A stretch of DNA of 45,718 nt from an uncultured Acetatifactor sp. (GTDB lineage Bacteria; Bacillota; Clostridia; Lachnospirales; Lachnospiraceae): NCBI GenBank assembly GCA_910584375.1, contig CAJUAH010000034.1, positions 1 through 45,718 on the forward strand. Reading direction: 5' to 3'. Position numbers and translations under genes: made by a program. Numbering within the stretch: the first letter of the stretch is position 1; each line of letters begins with the position of its first letter. Positions 40,515 through 45,718 of this stretch are shown piece after piece. The notes below the pieces were generated by a model, which saw nothing but the letters and a program-made list of their open reading frames with translations, did no database searches and was not told the origin of the DNA.

Positions 40515-41270
40515 TTATAGAGGTTTTTGCACCAGGTATAACGGTATTGTGTCTAAAATGACTATCTCATTTCCTGCCTCTGTGATTGCTTTTCTAATAC
40601 CTGCGTAGAAATGTGATTTATGGGGTTCCTCCAACGTTATGTGTTCACAGTGAGTGCTGATATAACAAATATATTCATCTGCATTTAATTTCCGCACGCT
40701 CTTCCACTCTTTGTACTGTAACTTCTCAAATCCATAGTTAAGAACATTTTCATAGTTCAACTTACAGCTGTATTTTTGCTTTACACGGAAATATTTATCG
40801 TACACTTTATCAATCTCGGATTTTAAAGACGGATTTGCACTTGTCTCATCCGAGCGGGTCATAAACATAGCAAGATAACCTCCCGGCTTTAACATCCTGT
40901 ATGTTTTCGTAAATGCTGTTTCCTCCGGAATCCATTGTATAGTAGCCGCCGAATATACCAGATCATATGCGTTTTCATCGAAACCGTAATTCTCAAAATC
41001 CCCATTCACAATATGAAAATTCTGATAACCGCCAAACTTTTCTTTCATCAAGGAAGTAAAATTTTCTCCGAGCTCAATTGCAGTGTAGTCGCACCCTGTT
41101 TTTAGTACAGGCTCCGTTGCCTGACCCGTTCCAGGGCCGATTTCAAGTACTTTCTTTTCCGGATTTAATCCACATACCGTTTCCAGTTCCTGAAATAACT
41201 CCCTACAATATCTCGGTCTGTGCATGTCAAAAATTTCTGGTATTTTATCAAATGTCTTCCGAAAGTCCAT
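40515..41270 (-). CDS. Class I SAM-dependent methyltransferase
   Basis: The 251-residue product has the Rossmann methyltransferase signature VLEIGPGTGQATEPVLKTG (motif I), YTAIELGEN (motif II), NGDFENYGFDENAYDLVYSAATIQWI (motif III/IV) and MLKPGGYLAMFM (post-motif). It belongs to the small-molecule Methyltransf_11/25 group; the acceptor is unknown. The ATG at 41270 has AGGAGG 7 nt upstream. Codon use is more AT-rich than its neighbours typA and GH43, which hints at recent acquisition. It converges with typA. Confidence 0.85.
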   Translation of the reverse strand: MDFRKTFDKIPEIFDMHRPRYCRELFQELETVCGLNPEKKVLEIGPGTGQATEPVLKTGCDYTAIELGENFTSLMKEKFGGYQNFHIVNGDFENYGFDENAYDLVYSAATIQWIPEETAFTKTYRMLKPGGYLAMFMTRSDETSANPSLKSEIDKVYDKYFRVKQKYSCKLNYENVLNYGFEKLQYKEWKSVRKLNADEYICYISTHCEHITLEEPHKSHFYAGIRKAITEAGNEIVILDTIPLYLVQKPL

Positions 41271-41365
41271 CTACTTACCTCCTGGCAAAGCAATAACAAA
41301 CTTCTTATATATGCCGTTTCCAATATATGCCACTATCTGCGCACAAAAAGTTCCGTATTTTATCA

Positions 41366-42910
41366 TCAGTCCTCATATTTAAAGTAATCAAAATCCGCAC
41401 TCTTGCGGCAGCCGCAGCCGCCGTTGTTGGCATAGATGCCTACCAGCGTGCCTGTGTGACGCTTGGGATCGTCGGGTACGCCCTCGTCACAGAGGTAGAT
41501 GCAGTTCTCCAACACACCCAGAATCTGCCAGTCCTCCCCGTCATAGCTGTAATAAAAGCTGCGGGTCAGCTTTTCCACCACTACTTTCAGGTAAACCGGA
41601 GCCTCTTTTATGTCCGTAACCTCCGCCATCAGCTCCTCACCGTGGTTTCGGTTGATCACCAGCTGCAGTTTCCGGCCCCCCTCCCAGCACAGACTGCACC
41701 GGGCATAGGTGGCGGTGCTGTAATAACAGGTCAGGCCCGCCTGCTCCCCGTCATGGTCCGGGTAGTATTCCAGTTTGGTCTCCGCCGTGTAGGACAGCTC
41801 CTGCTCCCGGCGAAGCAGCGTATTCTTGGAACGGATCTCATTTAGCTGTCCGTCCCGGGTCCAGATCCGGAAATATCCGGGGCGCTCTGTCAGCGACCAG
41901 GAGCCGTTGTCCGGGTTGCGCACAAACTCCCACTCCAGATTCAGTTTTGTATCGTCAAAGTCGTCAAACAGGTTCCGCTCGAAAACGCACTCCGGCAGAT
42001 CCGGCGCGGTCTGCTCCAGGCTGGGGCCCTTTCCCTCATTGACGGTCAGCCAGCCGTCCGGCGTCCACTGCACCGGGTCCAAGGCGGACTCCCTGCCCAC
42101 TGTGGTGTAGCGCCCCTCGTTGGGCCTGCCGCAGAGGTAATAGCACCACCACTGCCCGTTCTGATCCTGCACCAGCTTGCCGTGTCCCGCCCGCTGGATG
42201 GGAGCCTGGGGATCCGTCTGCCGCATCACCGGGTTGTAAGGTGAGTTCTCATAGGGGCCGTACATATTTTTGCTGCGGGCCATATTGATGCCGTGCCCGT
42301 AACCTGTGCCGCCCTCCGCCACCATGGCGTAATAATAGCCGTCCTTTTTCAGCAGATGAGGGCCCTCCGAGCAGCGCTCCCCGGTGCCGTCCCAGGCCGT
42401 CTTCATCTCTCCGGCCACCTGCAGGCTGTCTCCGCTCAGGGGCACGGCCTGGGCCGCCTTGGCAATGATCATGTACCGGCTGCCGTCCTCATCCACAAAA
42501 TGGGAGGGATCGATATTGTCCACCTCCAGACAGACCGGCTTGCTGTAAGGCCCTTCCGGCCTGTCGGACACCATCACCAGCTGTCTGCGCATCACATTGT
42601 TGTCCCGCTTGCCGTCGGCGTTCAGCCGCAGCGTGGCAAAGACATAGAATTTCCCGTCCACACAGGAGATATCCGGCGCCCAGATCCCGTGGGAATCACG
42701 GATATCGCTGAGATCCAACCACTGCGGATCACTGATGGCGTGGCCAATGATATGCCAGTGTACCATATCCCGGGAGTGGGATATGGGAATGGCCGGAAAA
42801 TACTGGAAACTGGAGTTGACCATGTAGTAGTCGTCCCCCACCCGGATCACCGACGGATCCGGGAAAAAACCCCGCTGTACCGGATTGTGATATACTCTTT
42901 TCTCGCTCAT
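41366..42910 (-). CDS. Glycoside hydrolase family 43 (beta-xylosidase/arabinofuranosidase-like)
   Basis: The 514-residue product has a five-bladed beta-propeller of GH43 type at 1-310. YHNPVQRGFFPDPSVIRVGDDYYMVNSSFQYFPAIPISHSRDMVHW holds the catalytic-base Asp in the PDPS motif. A WAPDI motif and ERCSEGPHLLKKDGYYYAMVAEGGT (general acid Glu in SEGP) follow. The C-terminal 190 residues form a beta-sandwich as in GH43 xylosidases (DUF1349-like). No signal peptide is present, so it probably cleaves xylo- or arabino-oligosaccharides after uptake. The ATG at 42910 has AGGAG 7 nt upstream. It follows the GH9 and the small coupled gene on the same strand. Confidence 0.92.
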   Translation of the reverse strand: MSEKRVYHNPVQRGFFPDPSVIRVGDDYYMVNSSFQYFPAIPISHSRDMVHWHIIGHAISDPQWLDLSDIRDSHGIWAPDISCVDGKFYVFATLRLNADGKRDNNVMRRQLVMVSDRPEGPYSKPVCLEVDNIDPSHFVDEDGSRYMIIAKAAQAVPLSGDSLQVAGEMKTAWDGTGERCSEGPHLLKKDGYYYAMVAEGGTGYGHGINMARSKNMYGPYENSPYNPVMRQTDPQAPIQRAGHGKLVQDQNGQWWCYYLCGRPNEGRYTTVGRESALDPVQWTPDGWLTVNEGKGPSLEQTAPDLPECVFERNLFDDFDDTKLNLEWEFVRNPDNGSWSLTERPGYFRIWTRDGQLNEIRSKNTLLRREQELSYTAETKLEYYPDHDGEQAGLTCYYSTATYARCSLCWEGGRKLQLVINRNHGEELMAEVTDIKEAPVYLKVVVEKLTRSFYYSYDGEDWQILGVLENCIYLCDEGVPDDPKRHTGTLVGIYANNGGCGCRKSADFDYFKYED

Positions 42911-43060
42911 AGTTTATCTCCTCTTATAATATCAAGGCCTTACAATCTCTATATGTCAATATCTATGCTCTGTGGAACAATTTGCCCGCGACAATATGCA
43001 GAAGTCCGCAATTCCATCAACAGGGGGGCCTTCCCGTCAATCATGTTTTTCCTATAGATA

Positions 43061-43237
43061 TCAGTCGGCCAACACGCTGTACTGCATCCATTCATACAAA
43101 AGTTTTGTCCCTTCCGTGATCTCCGGGGGCAGCAGCGCCCTGGCCACCAGCTTTAGCTCCTCCGATTCCTCGTCGATGCGTTTCAGATGCGCGTAATCGC
43201 CGTCTATGCTCACCACCTGATATTTAAAAGTGTTCAT
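43061..43237 (-). CDS. Small DUF3006-like protein coupled to the GH9 gene
   Basis: The 58-residue product starts NTFKYQVVSIDGDYAHLKRID and continues with ARALLPPEITEGTKLLYEW. The pattern (G-D-Y-A, then A-LLP-ei-EG--L) recalls DUF3006, a small beta-barrel family of unknown role. The match is by eye and weak. The ATG at 43237 overlaps the stop of the GH9 gene (ATGA), so it is translated by coupling. No separate ribosome binding site is needed. It lies ahead of GH43 on the same strand, 150 bp upstream. Confidence 0.65.
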   Translation of the reverse strand: MNTFKYQVVSIDGDYAHLKRIDEESEELKLVARALLPPEITEGTKLLYEWMQYSVLAD

Positions 43238-44940
43238 GCCTGCTCCCCCTGCTCCCTTTCCCTGTCCCAGGCTTTCTGCCGCAGATACGCCGTTACAAAC
43301 ACCGCCGAGGAGTTCCAGTAGATCGTCATCTCGTTCAGGGAATAGCATTCCTCGCGATCCAGATAACATTTCATGGGCGGTGTGCCCGCAGGAATCATCC
43401 TGATCGCCAGTTCGTCTCCCGGCTTGCCGTTGGGACCGCCGGACACCCAACCCGCCATGGGATCGTCGATGCTGTCCGCCGCCGTGGTGCGCAGATGAGG
43501 ATGGCGGTAGGCATGTTCCCCGAAACCGGTAACAAAACTGTAACCGGTGATATTTTTGCCCAGCAGATAGTCGATCTGGGCCTGCATCACTTCTTCATAG
43601 CGGGCAACGCGCCCCGCCGTCCCGTCTTCCTGTATTTCCAGCACTTTACAGGCCAGCGCCAGCAGGATGCCCCTGTTTGTGACCACCATATTGCTGCCCC
43701 AGCAGAAATCCCCGGCTCCCATAGCCATGCCGAAGGCATTGTGTTCTCCCAGCGCAGCCAGTCGGTCTGCCTCCTCCAGTACTGCCGTCTGCAATCTCTG
43801 CACGGTCTCTTCCCCCGCCGCCTTTGCGGCGTCAATATCCGTCAGAACGGCCAGGGCCGCAAAACCCGCCACATCCGTCCAGCCAAAGTCCGTCACGGCA
43901 AGACCGGTGTCCAGGATCCGGCACAGCTCTTCCCTGTATTCCCGGGTATCTTCCTTCAGCCAGGCCGCCAGCGCCATCATCTCCGCCGCCGCCCACAGGC
44001 GCTCGTCCGCATCCGTCGTATCGCCGTACTCCCCGGTATTGCTGCCCTGGGGATTGGTAAACAGCAACGGCTCCGGGTTCTCTGCCAGCCACTTCCATGC
44101 TCTCCTTGCCGCCGCCTCCAGCCGCAGGGAAAACTCTTTTTCCTCTTTTCCGGCTGTGGAAGATCCCCTGTAGACCCTGGCCGCCAGCGCCATGCAGGCA
44201 CAGAAATCCGCCGTCGCCAGCGAGGAGACGGCATAGGCGTAAAACAAATCCTTATCCTCCTGGGGCATAATGAAATCCGCATGGCTCCAGGCCGTCAGCT
44301 TGTGGTACACGCCGCCGTCCTCCCGCTGCATCTTCAGCATCCACTCCAGTTCGTAACGGCACTCGTTCAGTACATCCGGCAACCCGTTGCCGCTCTCGGG
44401 GATATTGAGCTGCTCCTGAAAAGCCATGGTATACAGCCAGTAAGCATATAGCAGATGGCCGATGGTCACCGCCGCCGGAGTGATATAGCGCCCGTAATCT
44501 CCCGCGTCATGCCAGCCGCCCTGGGCCATGAGCATATGTCCCGGCTCCCCGTAGACCTCGCTGTCCCCGGTATGGCAGGCCGCATGGACATAGGGGCCCG
44601 CGTATTTCTCCTCCAATGCGCAGCCGCAGCGCTGGAAATACAGCGCCTTTATCATGGCGTTATGTACTCCCGCCAGCACATCCCTGTCTATCGTAAAGGT
44701 GTCGCTCTTTTCGCCCGCCGCGCTCTCCAGATGATATTTTCCGGGAGCCTGCACGCTGCCAAAATCCAGCGGATATAAGGTCTCGCCGCACAGAGGGTCG
44801 GATACCGCCTCCCCTGCCTGTCCCTGCCACAGGATCTCTCCCGCCGCGTTTTTCAGCACGTAGCTGCCGGGGCGGTCTGCAACCGCCTTCTTGTAGGAAA
44901 CCGCCGCCTCGTACCCTACCTGATTTACCATGATCGCCAT
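43234..44940 (-). CDS. Glycoside hydrolase family 9 (cellulase-like), no signal peptide
   Basis: The 568-residue product has an N-terminal Ig-like CelD_N module (VNQVGYEAAVSYKKAV to about residue 85) and a GH9 (alpha/alpha)6 barrel. Catalytic-base motif: GGWHDAGDYGRYITP (DAGD). The later YRHPHLRTTAADS is the His/Arg substrate motif, and SLNEMTIYWNSSAVF carries the acid Glu. SNTGEYGDTTDADERLWAAAEMM is the usual inner-loop motif. The ATG at 44940 has AGGAGG 8 nt upstream. It starts MAIMVNQVGYE with no signal peptide or membrane helix, so it should act inside the cell on imported beta-glucan oligomers, probably as an exo-acting glucosidase. With GH43 it forms an oligosaccharide-use cluster. Confidence 0.9.
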   Translation of the reverse strand: MAIMVNQVGYEAAVSYKKAVADRPGSYVLKNAAGEILWQGQAGEAVSDPLCGETLYPLDFGSVQAPGKYHLESAAGEKSDTFTIDRDVLAGVHNAMIKALYFQRCGCALEEKYAGPYVHAACHTGDSEVYGEPGHMLMAQGGWHDAGDYGRYITPAAVTIGHLLYAYWLYTMAFQEQLNIPESGNGLPDVLNECRYELEWMLKMQREDGGVYHKLTAWSHADFIMPQEDKDLFYAYAVSSLATADFCACMALAARVYRGSSTAGKEEKEFSLRLEAAARRAWKWLAENPEPLLFTNPQGSNTGEYGDTTDADERLWAAAEMMALAAWLKEDTREYREELCRILDTGLAVTDFGWTDVAGFAALAVLTDIDAAKAAGEETVQRLQTAVLEEADRLAALGEHNAFGMAMGAGDFCWGSNMVVTNRGILLALACKVLEIQEDGTAGRVARYEEVMQAQIDYLLGKNITGYSFVTGFGEHAYRHPHLRTTAADSIDDPMAGWVSGGPNGKPGDELAIRMIPAGTPPMKCYLDREECYSLNEMTIYWNSSAVFVTAYLRQKAWDREREQGEQA

Positions 44941-45069
44941 AATCTGCTCCTCCTGTCGGAGATCCTCTGCTCTCCCGTTTTGGCATACCCGCCAGTGCCC
45001 GATATTCCTATCCGGCCATTTCAGACGTCCGAAAATGCATCCGTACTCCTGTTGTGAATATGCTGTTGA

Positions 45070-45097
45070 AAGTTCCGTTTCCATGTGATTTATTATA
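45070..45097 (-). promoter_or_regulatory. Possible GH9 promoter -10 box and cre-like operator
   Basis: On the minus strand a perfect TATAAT (45097-45092) has only a weak -35 (TTTTCT, 17 bp upstream). Just after it ATGGAAACGGAACTT (45084-45070) fits the CcpA cre consensus WTGNAANCGNWNNCW at all but one defined position and overlaps the expected transcript start. Carbon catabolite repression of the GH9 gene would fit. Confidence 0.45.
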
Positions 45098-45190
45098 TCA
45101 AAAACGCCGATAAAAGAAAAGTCTGTCCTGCTCGAATCCTGGGCACGGATGCGCCGAGCATATGGAGCTTTCCCGCCACAGATCAAAAGT

Positions 45191-45469
45191 TTACGTGCCT
45201 GCGCTCTCCCACTTATGTCTGGGGCAGGCATTTTTCTTCATGGCGGCCCGCAGTTCCACATAGCAGCCGCAGCTGCGGCACATGCCCTGCAGCAGCAGGT
45301 CGCACTCCTTGCAGACCGCCAGCCTCTCCTCGTACAGTTCCCCGGATACCTTTAGATCCGGCTCTATGTTCGCGATGTACTCCTGTAGATTCTTAAAATA
45401 TTCCTCCTGCCCGATCATTTCCCGGGTCAGACATTTCCTGCAATATCTCTGGGGCCTCGACTCCGTCAT
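45191..45469 (-). CDS. DUF6171 family cysteine-rich protein
   Basis: The 92-residue product has several cysteine pairs: YCRKCLTREM, VCKECDLLLQGMCRSCGCYVELRAAM and a final ACPRHKW. These are enough for one or two zinc sites. I recognise the pattern as DUF6171, common in Lachnospiraceae, with no known role. The ATG at 45469 has GAGAGG 9 nt upstream. It has its own promoter (45538-45566) and lies between the tRNA gene and the GH9 gene on the same strand. Confidence 0.8.
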   Translation of the reverse strand: MTESRPQRYCRKCLTREMIGQEEYFKNLQEYIANIEPDLKVSGELYEERLAVCKECDLLLQGMCRSCGCYVELRAAMKKNACPRHKWESAGT

Positions 45470-45537
45470 CTCATGCCACCTCTCTGTATCGTTGAACCCT
45501 CTTTTCAGCAGTCGGCAAATATTTCCGCCTTTTTAAT

Positions 45538-45566
45538 ATCTTACCACAAGTCCGCTATGCTTACAA
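45538..45566 (-). promoter_or_regulatory. Promoter of the DUF6171 gene
   Basis: On the minus strand TTGTAA (45566-45561) and TAAGAT (45543-45538) are 17 bp apart. It lies just after the tRNA terminator. Confidence 0.6.
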
Positions 45567-45611
45567 CCGGAACGTCGCTGATCAGTTGGAGACTGTATCA
45601 AATCCATGCAC

Positions 45612-45656
45612 AAAAAAAGCCGAAACCCTTTGTATGTCCAAAGAGTTCCGGCTTTT
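45612..45656 (-). terminator. Intrinsic terminator after the tRNA gene
   Basis: On the minus strand 45653-45639 pairs with 45632-45618 (15 positions, a few G-U) around a 6-nt loop, then a run of seven U (45618-45612). It ends the transcript of the tRNA gene. Confidence 0.9.
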
Positions 45657-45663
45657 GCATCAG

Positions 45664-45718
45664 CGTGCGTTAGAGGATTCGAACCCCCGACCTTTTGGTC
45701 CGTAGCCAAACGCTCTAT
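45664..45718 (-). tRNA. tRNA-Arg(ACG), truncated by the window edge
   Basis: On the minus strand the 3' two thirds of a tRNA is present. Part of the D arm end (ATAGAGC) comes first, then anticodon stem TTTGG/CCAAA with loop CTACGGA, giving anticodon ACG (Arg). The T arm with GGTTCGAATCC follows, then the acceptor 3' strand AACGCAC and discriminator G. CCA is not encoded. The 5' part lies beyond 45718. Confidence 0.93.

Noticed and set aside
1..45718. CRISPR arrays, rRNA genes, prophage modules or integrases
   Set aside because: No regularly spaced 24-40 bp repeats with unique spacers, no rRNA sequence, and no phage structural or intact integrase genes were seen.

Overview
The window looks like chromosomal DNA of a Gram-positive anaerobe of the Clostridia, most likely Lachnospiraceae (inference). 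The grounds are small families typical of that group (YerC/TrpR-related regulator, DUF1836, DUF6171, an acidic-tailed membrane protein), a lysine riboswitch ahead of dapA-dapB, strong AGGAGG ribosome binding sites, a tRNA gene without an encoded CCA, and plant-polysaccharide glycosidases (GH9, GH43). Most of the DNA is GC-rich with GC-rich codon use.

Positions 1-1131 hold two small membrane-protein genes (DUF2871 plus an unknown). Positions about 1199-10802 are strikingly AT-rich and read as a horizontally acquired defence island. It holds an AlbA_2/ATPase regulator, a RhuM-family protein, the decayed C-terminal end of an IS5/IS1182-type transposase, and a tightly coupled four-gene operon on the minus strand. 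That operon encodes a 5-methylcytosine DNA methyltransferase, a ParB-like protein (ParB/Srx domain plus HTH), a SNF2-family helicase and a DUF3883 PD-(D/E)xK nuclease. It matches no named defence system I know and is the best candidate for an undescribed system here.

From 10803 to 18123 runs a minus-strand core block: a YdjI-like SPFH protein with zinc ribbons, a membrane-anchored zinc-ribbon protein, a GNAT acetyltransferase, PcrA helicase, a small acidic membrane protein and a 23S rRNA uracil methyltransferase. A 68-bp tandem repeat separates the first two. Positions 18459-24877 carry an XRE regulator, an orphan NMT1-like binding lipoprotein, a membrane-anchored lipase, a GGDEF/EAL protein with its diguanylate cyclase site lost, and a zinc-dependent phospholipase C-like protein. 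Positions 24841-30788 form a five-gene minus-strand operon (DUF1836, PHP phosphatase, HIT hydrolase, two large polytopic glycan-type membrane proteins).

Positions 31013-34942 carry yerC, a bactofilin/degenerate-LytM pair, a cold-shock gene, an orphan HisA of the eukaryotic HIS6 type, and a repeat-rich lipoprotein. dapA-dapB follow on the minus strand behind a complete lysine riboswitch with promoter, aptamer, antiterminator and terminator. Next come a CobO-type adenosyltransferase, a two-OB-fold SSB-like protein, typA, a methyltransferase, a GH43 and a signal-less GH9 glycosidase with a small coupled gene, a DUF6171 protein and a truncated tRNA-Arg(ACG).

All functional names come from motif and family recognition by eye. 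No database search was possible.
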